Assembly: GCA_013911975.1 (NCBI GenBank)
Contig: JACESF010000002.1
Coordinates: 94,822-158,821 of the forward strand
Length of the DNA: 64,000 nucleotides
Source of the DNA: Hyphomicrobiales bacterium
Lineage (GTDB): Bacteria; Pseudomonadota; Alphaproteobacteria; Rhizobiales; Xanthobacteraceae
Reading direction: 5' to 3'
The position numbers and the translations under genes were made by a program. Positions 9,632 through 18,449 of the stretch are shown here, piece after piece (position 1 is the first letter of the stretch; each line of letters opens with the position of its first letter). Under the pieces are notes generated by a model. That model was given only the letters and a program-made list of their open reading frames with translations. It did not search any database and was not told the DNA's origin.

Positions 9632-10183
9632 ATGACACGCGCCGGCGGCCTTTCGGCCTATTTCTCGGCGCTGGAGCAGGCGGCGGCAACCGCCGCCAAC
9701 GCCGAGCACGCCTTCAAGGTGGAAGCCCAGATTCGCGGGCAGGCGCTCGCCGCTGCCCGCGCGGAAGCCTTCCGGCGCATGAACTTCCTCAAGGGCCTCG
9801 CGGGCAGCCTCGGCGCGGCGGCGGCCGAGCAGGACGCCGTGCGGGCCGCACGGGCCTATCTGTGCAACCGGCTGGGCTGGGAGGAGATGACGGCGGCCCG
9901 GACCGACGTGCTGGAGCATTTCGGCGACGTGGCCCGCGCCGTCCACGGCGCCATCGCCGGACCGCCGCCGGAGGGCGCCCCAGAGGGCAGTCAGCCTGCC
10001 GCGCCAAAAGACACCCTCGCGCAAGCATCCGGCGTGCAAGACATGCCCATGCAAGACATGCTCATGCAAGACCCATCGGCCGCGATGGCCGCATTCGAGG
10101 CATGGTATTCCGCCACCCGGGAGACGCCCTTCTGGCATCTCTTCGAGCACTACATGCCGGAGACTCCCCTTGTCGACTTCTAG
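9632..10183 (+). CDS. Uncharacterised protein downstream of selC
   Basis: I do not recognise this family. The protein has about 183 residues. The first 120 are alanine-rich and predicted helical (LEQAAATAANAEHAFKVE, QIRGQALAAARAEAFRRM). Next come a proline-rich stretch, a short repeat around MPMQDMLMQD, and an aromatic C-terminus (WYSATRETPFWHLFEHYM). The ATG at 9632 was chosen because upstream codons in this frame run back through selC and selB. No signal peptide or membrane segment is seen. It overlaps the next gene by 14 bases and is probably cotranscribed with selB-selC. A role in the Sec/formate dehydrogenase system is inferred from position only. Confidence 0.7.
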   Translation: MTRAGGLSAYFSALEQAAATAANAEHAFKVEAQIRGQALAAARAEAFRRMNFLKGLAGSLGAAAAEQDAVRAARAYLCNRLGWEEMTAARTDVLEHFGDVARAVHGAIAGPPPEGAPEGSQPAAPKDTLAQASGVQDMPMQDMLMQDPSAAMAAFEAWYSATRETPFWHLFEHYMPETPLVDF

Positions 10184-10589
10184 TCGCCCCCCGCATGCGC
10201 ACGGCCCCGGACGCGCGGCCCTTACGGAATTCGACGCCTGGCTGAAGGAGACCTATGGCGAGGAAGGTGCCTTCACGGCCCTCGTCATCCTGGTGCAGAT
10301 CGGCGACCTGAAGGTGGAGCCGCTGGCCTCCACCTTCGTGAGCTTCATCGGCGACGAAACCCGCTGGGCCGAGATCGTCGGACTGTTCGCGGGATCGGGG
10401 AAGGCGTGGGACGGGGCGGCCTTCTTCCCCGTGCTGGATGCCGGCGGGCCGCTGCTCAACGCCGAGGCCCGCGCCCGCCTGAGGGCGTTGGAAAGCCGGG
10501 TGAAGGAAGACCGGCTGACCCTGAATTCCGGCGCCTTCTTCGACGCCTGGGGCCGCCGGATGCAGGTGGAGGAAGTTACCCGCAACTGA
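10170..10589 (+). CDS. Uncharacterised small protein, last gene of the fdo-sel cluster
   Basis: I do not recognise this family. The protein has 139 residues, is soluble and is mixed alpha/beta in character (EFDAWLKETYGEEGAFTALV, DLKVEPLASTFVSFIGD). The TTG start at 10170 has GGAG 7 bases before it and overlaps the end of the previous gene; no other early start exists in frame. It is convergent with the dipeptidase gene 12 bases on, with no obvious terminator between. Its coupling to the preceding ORF suggests the two products act together (inference). Confidence 0.7.
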   Translation: MSTSSRPPHAHGPGRAALTEFDAWLKETYGEEGAFTALVILVQIGDLKVEPLASTFVSFIGDETRWAEIVGLFAGSGKAWDGAAFFPVLDAGGPLLNAEARARLRALESRVKEDRLTLNSGAFFDAWGRRMQVEEVTRN

Positions 10590-10601
10590 CCCGGCGGCGG
10601 C

Positions 10602-11285
10602 TCAGCGGATCGGGAAGTCGAAATAGGTGTCCGGATAGGGTTCGGCCGCCAGGGTGAAGTGCCACCATTCCTTGTCGAAGCCCTTGAAGCCGTTGGCGGC
10701 CATCAGGCCCTGCAGCAGGTCGCGGTTGGCGCGCTGCTCCGGCGTGAGGCCCGGCGCCTGCGTCCACGAGCGGGCGTCGAACAGGTCGAAGGGCGTGCCC
10801 ATGTCCAATTCGCGGCCTGTCGCCCGGTCGAACAGGGTGACGTCCAGCGTCGAGCCCCGCGAATGGCCGGAGCGCTCCGCGATATAGCCCTCCTTGAACA
10901 GGTCCTGCTTGGCGACGCCGGGATAATAAGCGGGCTTGTGCGCCTCGTCGGCCAGATCCGCCGCCCAGCGGGCGAAATGGGCGACAGCCCGGGCGGGGCG
11001 ATAGCAGTCGAAGATCAGGAGGCCGAGCCCGCGCGCCTCCGCCTGCCGCGCCACGCCCTTGAGCGCCTCGGCCGCCGGGGCGGTGAGGTAGCAGCGCGGT
11101 GTCTCGTAGCCGTCGATGCGCGTGCCCACGAAATTGGCGCCGGTGAAATAGCGGATATCGAACCGCGCGCCGGGAATCACCTCCCCGACATTCACGAAGC
11201 CGGCGGGGACCGTCTCGGCGGCGGGAGCCGGATTTATGCCCGCAAGGCCCGCGGCAAGCGCCGCTCCCACGATGCTGGGCTTCAT
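10602..11285 (-). CDS. ddpX: D-alanyl-D-alanine dipeptidase, VanX/DdpX family, exported
   Basis: This is a zinc metallopeptidase that hydrolyses D-Ala-D-Ala. In DdpX-type enzymes it serves peptidoglycan turnover or use of D-Ala-D-Ala as a nutrient. It has 227 residues with an N-terminal signal peptide ending near PAPAAE. Zinc and catalytic motifs seen are SGHSRGSTLDV (His and Asp ligands) and EWWHF (Glu base and His ligand), with the conserved DCYRP arginine region. The exported form and lack of van regulators argue against glycopeptide resistance. It stands alone, convergent with the sel cluster. Confidence 0.9.
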   Translation of the reverse strand: MKPSIVGAALAAGLAGINPAPAAETVPAGFVNVGEVIPGARFDIRYFTGANFVGTRIDGYETPRCYLTAPAAEALKGVARQAEARGLGLLIFDCYRPARAVAHFARWAADLADEAHKPAYYPGVAKQDLFKEGYIAERSGHSRGSTLDVTLFDRATGRELDMGTPFDLFDARSWTQAPGLTPEQRANRDLLQGLMAANGFKGFDKEWWHFTLAAEPYPDTYFDFPIR

Positions 11286-11310
11286 CCGGTCCCCCTTCTG
11301 GTCGCAGCGC

Positions 11311-11556
11311 TCAGGCGCGCTGCCTCAGGGGATCGTTACCGGGCCAGACGGGATCGTCAATCGGCCCCGGATCGGGAAACGGCTCGCGCCGGGGCTCGCG
11401 GGAGGGATCGTCCTCCGGCAGGGGCGGCAGGTCCGGCCCCTCGTCCGGCACCATGGGCTCCTCCACCGGATCGGGCGGGAGCACGGGCGGCTCGGGGGAG
11501 CGGCCGGGATCGGGAAAGGGACCGGCCTGCGGACCGGACAGGGAGATCGCCGTCAT
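11311..11556 (-). CDS. Small proline-rich protein, uncharacterised
   Basis: An 81-residue ORF dominated by Pro, Asp, Glu and Arg (PDPGRSPEPPVLPPDP, PDPGPIDDPVWPGND). No domain, signal or membrane segment is recognised. The track's longer ORF (to 11805) runs through a terminator hairpin. The internal ATG at 11556 is preferred because GGAGGA lies just upstream, although with a short 3-base gap. It ends 26 bases before the ddpX start. The strong ribosome site is the main reason to think it is real; its biased composition could also be chance in GC-rich DNA. Confidence 0.5.
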   Translation of the reverse strand: MTAISLSGPQAGPFPDPGRSPEPPVLPPDPVEEPMVPDEGPDLPPLPEDDPSREPRREPFPDPGPIDDPVWPGNDPLRQRA

Positions 11557-11696
11557 GGGTCCTCCGCGCCCGCGCGAGGGGTGGAGGGAGGAAGGCGCGG
11601 GCAGAAGGAACAAGAACGCGATGCCGAAGCCCGAAGTTCCCGGAAACAGCGGGGTCCAAGCAAGACAAGGTCGGGCGGAAAGGGAAACAGAGGCCT

Positions 11697-11732
11697 GAAA
11701 AGAAAAATGCCGGACCTCTTGCGAGGTCCGGC
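11697..11732 (-). terminator. Intrinsic terminator downstream of the LysR gene
   Basis: A perfect 10-bp stem GCCGGACCTC/GAGGTCCGGC with loop GCAA on the minus strand is followed by ATTTTTCTTTT. This is a strong rho-independent terminator serving the minus strand (LysR transcript or candidate sRNA). Confidence 0.85.
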
Positions 11733-11803
11733 AAGTATCGCCGCAGAGCGGCGAACCTTCCAGAGGGGAACAATTGCTACACCGCACAGGGTGCAAGCAA
11801 TGC
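11697..11803 (-). ncRNA. Candidate small RNA, three hairpins with intrinsic terminator (AbcR/alpha-r15-like by position)
   Basis: On the minus strand a promoter-like TTGCAT-N17-CATATT (11838 to 11810) is followed by three ordered hairpins. The first is ATTGCT/AGCAAT with an inner GCAC/GTGC stem (11773-11801). The second is CGCCGC-TCT-GCGGCG (11739-11753). The third is a 10-bp terminator stem ending in ATTTTTCTTTT. Between hairpins 1 and 2 is a pyrimidine-rich single strand, GTTCCCCTCTGG, which could pair with Shine-Dalgarno sequences. The start near 11803 is estimated. From memory, rhizobial AbcR (alpha-r15) sRNAs lie beside lsrB and use such anti-SD loops; membership in that family is inference. 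An alternative is that this is just the 3' UTR of the LysR gene. Confidence 0.55.
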
Positions 11804-11854
11804 ACGAGAAATATGCCCGCCTCTTAGGCAGAATGCAACGCAACATGACCGCAT

Positions 11855-11872
11855 GTCAGGCATGTGCCTGAC
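11855..11872. promoter_or_regulatory. Perfect 18-bp palindrome upstream of the candidate sRNA
   Basis: GTCAGGCA-TG-TGCCTGAC is a perfect inverted repeat with 8-base arms. Its centre is about 60 bases before the estimated sRNA start, the position where LysR-type activators usually bind, and the neighbouring gene is a LysR regulator. There is no T-run, so it is not an intrinsic terminator. Operator function is inferred. Confidence 0.5.
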
Positions 11873-11922
11873 GCTTAGCTCCCCCCGCGAATTTCGCGGA
11901 AACGCGGGAAAATGGTCATATT

Positions 11923-12813
11923 TCAGTAATTCCAACGCTGTGCTTTGGAAATTAAGAAGTCGCGAAACACCTGGATGCGCGCCACCGAGCGCATTTCCTG
12001 AGCATAGGTGAAATATGCCTCCAATTGAGGCGTTTCCCGATCGGTGAAGAGCTGCACCAGGGAGGAGGCGTCGTCGGTGAGATAGTCCGGCAGCGTGCCG
12101 ATGCCGACGCCCCGCTCCACCGCCCGCCGCAGGCCCAGGACCGAATTCACCTCGAACGCCGGCACCCGCGGCGCCCCGCCTTCCCGCCCGGCATGCTCCA
12201 GCCAGTTAAGCCCTTGGAAATAGCTGGGAATCGGCCCGCCCAGCAGGAGGATGCGGTGCTTGTCCAGCTCGTCCAGCGAGCGGGGATGACCGTGCCGCTT
12301 GATATAGTCGGCCGAGGCATAGGCATGGAAATGCACCGTGAACAGCTTGCGCTGCACCAGGTCCGGCTGCACCGGCTGGCGCATGCGGATGGCCACGTCC
12401 GCCTCCCGCATGGCGAGGTCCAGTTCCTCGTCGGTGAGGATGAGCTGGATGCGGATGTCCGGATACAGCTCCACGAACTCGCCCACCCGCGCCGTCAGCC
12501 AATGGGTGCCGAGCCCCATTGTGGTGGTGACGCGCAATTCACCGTTGGGCTTCTCGCGGCTGTCGGTGAGCTGGGCGCGCGCCGATTCGAGCTTGAGGAA
12601 CACCTCATGGGCAGTGCGATAGAGAAGCTCGCCCTGCTCCGTGAGGATCAGCCCGCGCGCGTGGCGGTGGAACAGCGGAACCTTCAGCTCCTGCTCCAGC
12701 GCGGACACCTGACGGCTCACCGCCGACTGGGACAGGCCCAGCGTCTCGCCCGCATGGGTGAAGGAGCCCGCCTCCGCCGCGACATGGAAAACCTTAAGTT
12801 TATCCCAGTCCAT
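11923..12813 (-). CDS. lsrB: LysR-family regulator, LsrB/VtlR type by context
   Basis: A 296-residue LysR-type transcription factor. The N-terminal helix-turn-helix (residues about 5-60, SFTHAGETLGLSQSAVSRQVSALE) is followed by a substrate-binding domain (ELRVTTTMGLGTHWL onward). It lies 89 bases downstream of trxB on the same strand with lrp divergent, an order I recall for S. meliloti lrp3-trxB-lsrB. LsrB/VtlR proteins control AbcR-type sRNAs, small DUF1127 proteins and oxidative stress genes in rhizobia and Brucella. The protein contains no cysteine at all, whereas S. meliloti LsrB is described as redox-responsive through cysteines. A candidate sRNA and terminator follow it. LysR assignment is certain; orthology to LsrB is likely. 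Confidence 0.88.
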   Translation of the reverse strand: MDWDKLKVFHVAAEAGSFTHAGETLGLSQSAVSRQVSALEQELKVPLFHRHARGLILTEQGELLYRTAHEVFLKLESARAQLTDSREKPNGELRVTTTMGLGTHWLTARVGEFVELYPDIRIQLILTDEELDLAMREADVAIRMRQPVQPDLVQRKLFTVHFHAYASADYIKRHGHPRSLDELDKHRILLLGGPIPSYFQGLNWLEHAGREGGAPRVPAFEVNSVLGLRRAVERGVGIGTLPDYLTDDASSLVQLFTDRETPQLEAYFTYAQEMRSVARIQVFRDFLISKAQRWNY

Positions 12814-12902
12814 TCCTGCCCGCCCCTATTGGGATGCGCGCCCGCGCTTCCGCCCTGTTCTGATTGATCGGTCGCCGGGGATCCGGCGCCCGCGAAAACC
12901 CG

Positions 12903-13862
12903 TCATTCCGCCGCGAGCGGCGTCTCCTCGCGCGCCAGGAAGCGCTCCGCCTCCAGCGCCGCCATGCAGCCCCGCCCGGCGGCTGTCACCGCCTGGCGAT
13001 AGACATCGTCCGCGACGTCGCCCGCGGCGAACAGGCCGGCCACGGAAGTGGCGGTGGAATCCGGCTCGGTCCAGACATAGCCGTTGGGCTTCAGCCGCAC
13101 CTTGCCCTCCACGAGGCCGGTGGCGGGCGCATGGCCGATGGCGACGAAGAAGCCGTCGGCCGGCACCACCTGCTCGCTGCCGTCGCGCGCATCGCGCAGG
13201 CGCACGCCGGTCACGCGCGGCGGCTCGTCGGCGCCGATGATCTCCTCCACCTCGGCGTTCCAAATCACCTCCACCTTGGGATGGGCGAACAGCCGATCCT
13301 GGAGGATGCGCTCGGCCCGCAGCCGGTCGCGGCGATGGACCAGCGTGACCTTGGCGGCGAAATTGGTGAGGAACAGCGCTTCCTCCACGGCGGTGTTGCC
13401 ACCGCCCACCACCACCACCTTCTTGCCGCGATAGAAGAAGCCGTCGCAGGTGGCGCAGGCCGAGACGCCGAAGCCGCGATAGGTCTCCTCGGTGGCGATG
13501 CCCAGCCAGCGGGCCTGCGCGCCGGTGGCAAGGATCACGGTCTCCGCGAGATAGGTGACGCCGCCCTCGGTCACGAGGCGGAACGGGCGGCTGGAAACGT
13601 CGAGGCTCGCCACATGGTCGGATATGATGCGCGTGCCCACATGCTCGGCCTGGGCGCGCATCTGTTCCATGAGCCAGGGGCCCTGGATGACATCGGCGAA
13701 GCCGGGATAATTCTCCACGTCCGTGGTGATCGTCAGTTGCCCGCCGGGCTGGATGCCTTCGAACAGGACGGGCTGGAGCATGGCGCGGGCGGCATAGATG
13801 GCGGCGGTGTAGCCGGCCGGGCCGGACCCGATGATGACGACCTTGGCGTGATGCGTGGACAT
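12903..13862 (-). CDS. trxB: Thioredoxin reductase
   Basis: This is a cytoplasmic NADPH-dependent flavoenzyme that reduces thioredoxin. It has 319 residues, the normal length. The FAD-binding GSGPAGYTAAIYAARA is at the N-terminus, the redox-active CATC (SACATCDGF) is near residue 137, the NADPH-binding VVVVGGGNTAVEEA follows, and the C-terminal FAD motif is GLFAAGDVADDVYRQ. It is transcribed toward the LysR gene and divergent from lrp, with 226 bases of shared promoter space. Confidence 0.97.
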   Translation of the reverse strand: MSTHHAKVVIIGSGPAGYTAAIYAARAMLQPVLFEGIQPGGQLTITTDVENYPGFADVIQGPWLMEQMRAQAEHVGTRIISDHVASLDVSSRPFRLVTEGGVTYLAETVILATGAQARWLGIATEETYRGFGVSACATCDGFFYRGKKVVVVGGGNTAVEEALFLTNFAAKVTLVHRRDRLRAERILQDRLFAHPKVEVIWNAEVEEIIGADEPPRVTGVRLRDARDGSEQVVPADGFFVAIGHAPATGLVEGKVRLKPNGYVWTEPDSTATSVAGLFAAGDVADDVYRQAVTAAGRGCMAALEAERFLAREETPLAAE

Positions 13863-14022
13863 GACTTCCTCGAACGGCGGAACCGACGCGCGCGCACCGG
13901 GGACTCATCCATCGGGCGGGCGCGGAAAACAGCTATGCGTCAATGTAGGGACGTGCCCCAGACCCCACAAGGACAAGCATGGCGCCGGGACGGTCCGTTC
14001 CACGCCCCGATACCGCGCGCGA

Positions 14023-14035
14023 GAAATATTATTTC
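14023..14035. promoter_or_regulatory. AT-rich palindrome in the trxB/lrp divergent promoter region
   Basis: GAAAT-ATT-ATTTC is an AT-rich perfect dyad in an otherwise GC-rich region. It lies 54 bases before the lrp start and 161 bases before trxB. It resembles the ATT-centred core of Lrp sites, though the flanks do not match the E. coli consensus. It is a plausible autoregulatory site (inference). Confidence 0.4.
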
Positions 14036-14088
14036 GTTGCACTGCCGCGAACCTGAACTAAGGTGCGCTCGCCGACCGGAGGACTCCC

Positions 14089-14571
14089 TTGCCCGTTGAT
14101 CTCGATGCTGTGGACTGGAAAATCCTCACCGAGCTGCAGCGCGACGGGCGGATGACCAATGTGGAGCTGTCGCGGCGCGTCGGCATCTCGGCGCCGCCCT
14201 GCCTGCGCCGTGTCCGCCACCTGGAGGAAGCCGGTTTCATCCAGGGCTATCGCGCCCTTCTGGACGAGAAACGGCTGGGCTATGACCTCATGGCCTTCGC
14301 CATGGTGCATCTCGTCAGCCAGGCGGAAGCGGACCTCTCCGCCTTCCTGGAGCGCATCGACCGCTGGCCTCTGGTGCGCGGCGCCTGGATGCTATCCGGC
14401 GACGTGGACTTCATGATGCTCTGCGTGGCGCCGGACCTGCGCACCTTCCAGAATTTCGTCCTGGAAATCACCGCCACGCCCAATGTGCGCAACGTGCGCA
14501 CCGCGCTCACCCTGAAGCAGGCGAAGAACGCCCCCGTGGTGCCGCTGGACGGGGCGCCCGCCGGGGCCTGA
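14089..14571 (+). CDS. Lrp/AsnC-family transcriptional regulator
   Basis: A 160-residue feast/famine regulator. The N-terminal helix-turn-helix (LDWKILTELQRDGRMTNVELSRRVGIS-type region) is followed by a RAM ligand-binding domain (VHLVSQAEADLSAFLERI, SGDVDFMMLCVA). The start is TTG 14089, supported by a perfect GGAGGA 5 bases upstream. It is divergent from trxB. The lrp / trxB / LysR grouping is conserved in rhizobia from memory (lrp3 in S. meliloti). The ligand is not predictable; amino acids are usual. Confidence 0.93.
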   Translation: MPVDLDAVDWKILTELQRDGRMTNVELSRRVGISAPPCLRRVRHLEEAGFIQGYRALLDEKRLGYDLMAFAMVHLVSQAEADLSAFLERIDRWPLVRGAWMLSGDVDFMMLCVAPDLRTFQNFVLEITATPNVRNVRTALTLKQAKNAPVVPLDGAPAGA

Positions 14572-14591
14572 GCACCGGCGGGCTTAAAGCT

Positions 14592-15389
14592 TCACGCCAG
14601 CGCCTCCACCGCGCGCCGCGCCATCACCTTGGTGAGCTGCGCACGATAGGCGCCGTCGCCGTGCAGGTCGCTCATGGCCATGCCGGGATCGAGCGTGACG
14701 CCGTCCAGCGACGCGGGCGCGAAGCGTTCAGAGAGCGCCGCCTCCGCATCGCTCCAGCGGAACACGCCCTCCTGGCCGACGCCCGTCACCGCGACCCTCA
14801 CGCCGTCCGCGGTGCGGGCGACGAACACCCCCGCCATGGCATAGCGCGAGGCAGGGTTGCGGAATTTGCGATAGGCGGCGGCCTCCGGCTTCGGGAATTC
14901 CATCGCCACGAGAAGCTCGTCCTCCGCCAGCGCGGTCTCGAAGAGACCCCGGAAATAGTCGCCGGCCGCGATGCTGCGGCGGTCGGTGACGAAGGTGGCG
15001 CCGAGCGCGAGGGCCGCGGCGGGATAGTCGGCGGACGGATCGTTGTTCGCCAGCGAGCCGCCCAGGGTGCCGCGATTGCGCACGGCGGGATCGCCGATCA
15101 TGCCGGCGAGGTCCGCCAGCGCGGGGATGGCCTCGCGCACCATATCGGAGGCCGCGACCTCCGCATGGCGCGTCATGGCGCCGATGCGCAGCGCCCCCTC
15201 GCTCGCCGCAATGCCCGAGAGGCCGGGAACCCGCGACAGGTCCACCAGGGCGGCGGGCTGCGCGAGGCGCTGCTTGAGGGTGGGCAGCAGGGTCTGCCCG
15301 CCCGCCAGGATCTTCGGCTCCTCCAGCGCGCGCATCATGGAGACCGCATCCTGAAGCAGGGAGGGCCGCTGATAGTCGAAGGCATACAT
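14592..15389 (-). CDS. Molybdenum hydroxylase FAD-binding (medium, CoxM-like) subunit
   Basis: This is the FAD subunit of a CO dehydrogenase/xanthine oxidase-type molybdenum enzyme. It takes electrons from the iron-sulfur subunit to an external acceptor. It has 265 residues from the ATG at 15389 (MYAFDYQRP); the track start is further upstream. FAD motifs AGGQTLLP (near residue 30) and TLGGSLANNDPSADYP (near residue 105) are present. It is the last gene of a minus-strand operon, 13 bases after CoxL. The substrate is unknown because the large subunit is form II. Confidence 0.92.
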   Translation of the reverse strand: MYAFDYQRPSLLQDAVSMMRALEEPKILAGGQTLLPTLKQRLAQPAALVDLSRVPGLSGIAASEGALRIGAMTRHAEVAASDMVREAIPALADLAGMIGDPAVRNRGTLGGSLANNDPSADYPAAALALGATFVTDRRSIAAGDYFRGLFETALAEDELLVAMEFPKPEAAAYRKFRNPASRYAMAGVFVARTADGVRVAVTGVGQEGVFRWSDAEAALSERFAPASLDGVTLDPGMAMSDLHGDGAYRAQLTKVMARRAVEALA

Positions 15390-15402
15390 GGGCTCTACTC
15401 CC

Positions 15403-17778
15403 TCATTCCGCCGCGCGGCGCGCGACCCGCGCCTGGGCGATGGCCCAGAGGCGCGCGGGCGTGGCCGGCATGGCGATGTCCTGGGTCCCCAGCGCATCCG
15501 TCAGTGCGTTGATGACGGCGGGCGGCGCCGCGATGGCGCCCGCCTCCCCGCACCCCTTCATGCCCAAAGGATTGGAGGGACAGCGCGTCTCGGTGAGGCC
15601 GAGCGTGAAGGACGGCAGGTCCCCCGCGCGCGGCATCTGGTAGTCCATGTAGGAGCCGGTCACGAGCTGGCCGTCGCTGTCATAGGCCACCCGCTCCATG
15701 AGCGCCTGCCCCACGCCCTGGGCGATGCCGCCATGCACCTGCCCTTCCACGATCATGGGATTGATGACGGTGCCGAAATCGTCCACCGCCACCCAGTTCA
15801 CGATCTCCGTCACCCCGGTCTCCGGGTCCACCTCCAGCTCGCACACATGGCAGCCGGCGGGGAAGGTGAAGTTGGACGGGTCGTAGAAGGCGCCTTCCTT
15901 CAGCCCCGGCTCGATCTCCGAGGTGGGGAATTTGTGCGCCACATAGGCGTTCAGCGCCACTTCCGCGAAGGCGAGCCCGCGGTCGGTGCCCGCAACCGTG
16001 AAGCGGCCGTCCTTGAACTCGATGTCGCCCTCGCTGGCTTCCAGCACATGGGCGGCGATCTTCTTCGCCTTGGCCTCCACCTTGTCCAGCGCCTTCACGA
16101 TGGCGGACATGCCCACCGCGCCGGAGCGCGAGCCGTAGGTGCCCATGCCGAACTGCACCTTGTCGGTGTCGCCATGGATGACGCTGACCTGATCGATGGG
16201 GATGCCCAGCCGGGCGGAGACCAGTTGCGCGAAGGTGGTCTCATGGCCCTGGCCGTGGCTGTGGGAGCCGGTGAGCACCTCCACGTTGCCCGTGGGGTTC
16301 ACCCGCACCTCGGCGCTTTCCCAGAGACCCACGCCCGCGCCCAGCGAGCCCACGGCGGCCGAGGGGGCGATGCCGCAGGCCTCGATGTAATTGGACAGGC
16401 CAATGCCCCTGAGCTTGCCGCGCCGCTCGGCCTCGGCCTTGCGGGCGGGGAAGCCCCGGTAGTCCGCCAGCTCCAGCGCCTTGTCCAGCGAGGCGCCGTA
16501 ATCGCCCGCGTCGTAGCACATGATGACCGGCGTCTGGTGGGGGAAGGCGGTGACGAAATTGCGCCGCCGCATATCGGCGGGGTCGATGTTCATCTCCCGC
16601 GCGGCCTTGTCCACGATGCGCTCCACCAGGAACGTCGCCTCCGGCCGCCCGGCGCCGCGATAGGCATCCACCGGGGCGGTGTTGGTATAGACCGCATCCA
16701 CCTCGCAATAGATGGCGGGAATGCCGTACTGGCCGGACAGCAGCGTCGCGTAGAGATAGGTGGGCACGCAGGACGAGAAGGTGGAGAGATAGGCGCCCAT
16801 ATTGGCGATGGTCTTCACCCGGAAGCCCAGGATCCGCCCCTCCCCGTCCAGAGCCAGTTCCCCGCGCGTGACGTGGTCGCGCCCATGGGCATCGCACAGG
16901 AACGCCTCGCCCCGCTCGCAGGTCCATTTCACCGGCCGCCCGACCCGCTTGGACGCCCAGGTGCAGACCGTCTCCTCCGCATAGATGAAGATCTTCGAGC
17001 CGAAGCCCCCGCCCACGTCCGGCGCGATCACCCGCAGCTTGTTCTCCGGCGCGAGACCGACGAAGGCGGACAGGACGAGGCGCGCCACATGGGGGTTCTG
17101 GCTCGTGGTCCAGAGGGTGAAGGCATCGTCGCCCGTATCGTATTCGCCGATGGCGGCGCGCGGCTCCATGGGGTTGGGCGCGAGGCGGTTGTTGACGATG
17201 TCGATGGTGGTCACATGGGCGGCGCGGGCGAAGGCGGCCTGCGTGCCCGCCTTATCGCCCAGCTCCCACTCGAACACCGTGTTGCGCGGGGCGACGTCAT
17301 GGATGGCGGGCACGCCCTCCGCCTGCGCGTGGGCGAGGTCCGCGACGGCAGGCAGAAGCTCGTAATCCACCTCGATGGCCGCCGCCGCGTCTTTGGCGGC
17401 ATTGAGGGTCTCGGCGATCACCACCGCCACATGGTCCCCCACATAGCGCACCGTATCGAGCGCGAGGGCGGGATGGGCGCCCGCCTTCATGGGCGAGCCG
17501 TCCTTGGAATGGATCATCCAGCCGCAGATGAGGCCACCGAGGCCGTCCTCCACGAGATCCTTGCCGGTGAGGATGGCGACGACGCCGGGCATGTCCGCGG
17601 CCGCCGCGAGGTCGATGTTCCGGATGCGGGCGTGGGCATGGGGGGAGCGCAGGAAATAGGCGTGCGCCTGGCCGGGGCGCGAGAGGTCGTCCGTATAGCG
17701 GCCCTTGCCGGTGATGAAGCGGTGGTCTTCCTTGCGCCGGACCGGGGCGCCGATGGGGGTTACAGCGCTGGCGTTCAT
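15403..17778 (-). CDS. Molybdenum hydroxylase large subunit, CoxL form II
   Basis: This is the catalytic subunit binding molybdopterin-cytosine dinucleotide. It has 791 residues from ATG 17778, which has GGAGGA 4 bases upstream; the track start is 5 codons earlier. The active-site loop reads AYRGAGR, the form II signature, not the AYXCSFR of true CO-oxidising form I enzymes. The catalytic glutamate is seen in KGCGEAG near the C-terminus, and the MCD/Mo-binding [12 protein letters not shown] is present. CO is therefore an unlikely main substrate; an aromatic, purine or aldehyde compound is more plausible (inference). The order is CoxS-CoxL-CoxM. Confidence 0.93.
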   Translation of the reverse strand: MNASAVTPIGAPVRRKEDHRFITGKGRYTDDLSRPGQAHAYFLRSPHAHARIRNIDLAAAADMPGVVAILTGKDLVEDGLGGLICGWMIHSKDGSPMKAGAHPALALDTVRYVGDHVAVVIAETLNAAKDAAAAIEVDYELLPAVADLAHAQAEGVPAIHDVAPRNTVFEWELGDKAGTQAAFARAAHVTTIDIVNNRLAPNPMEPRAAIGEYDTGDDAFTLWTTSQNPHVARLVLSAFVGLAPENKLRVIAPDVGGGFGSKIFIYAEETVCTWASKRVGRPVKWTCERGEAFLCDAHGRDHVTRGELALDGEGRILGFRVKTIANMGAYLSTFSSCVPTYLYATLLSGQYGIPAIYCEVDAVYTNTAPVDAYRGAGRPEATFLVERIVDKAAREMNIDPADMRRRNFVTAFPHQTPVIMCYDAGDYGASLDKALELADYRGFPARKAEAERRGKLRGIGLSNYIEACGIAPSAAVGSLGAGVGLWESAEVRVNPTGNVEVLTGSHSHGQGHETTFAQLVSARLGIPIDQVSVIHGDTDKVQFGMGTYGSRSGAVGMSAIVKALDKVEAKAKKIAAHVLEASEGDIEFKDGRFTVAGTDRGLAFAEVALNAYVAHKFPTSEIEPGLKEGAFYDPSNFTFPAGCHVCELEVDPETGVTEIVNWVAVDDFGTVINPMIVEGQVHGGIAQGVGQALMERVAYDSDGQLVTGSYMDYQMPRAGDLPSFTLGLTETRCPSNPLGMKGCGEAGAIAAPPAVINALTDALGTQDIAMPATPARLWAIAQARVARRAAE

Positions 17779-17830
17779 GGTGTCCTCCCTCAAGGACGTG
17801 TCTTTTCGAGGCTGCGTGTTCCGCTGCCGC

Positions 17831-18325
<495 letters not shown>

Positions 18326-18449
18326 AAGCGGCCTCCCTGGGGCGCCTGGAGCCGGTGGGAACCTCCCCCGGTTTTTCATTTTATTGGTTCCAGTGTGGCG
18401 CTGCCGAGAACGGCCGGTCAAGATGCGAAACGGGCCGTGGCCCGTGTCC

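Noticed and set aside
7249-9633. Long antisense ORF of 794 aa opposite selB
   Set aside because: Same reason: an antisense shadow of selB and selC with no recognisable domain.
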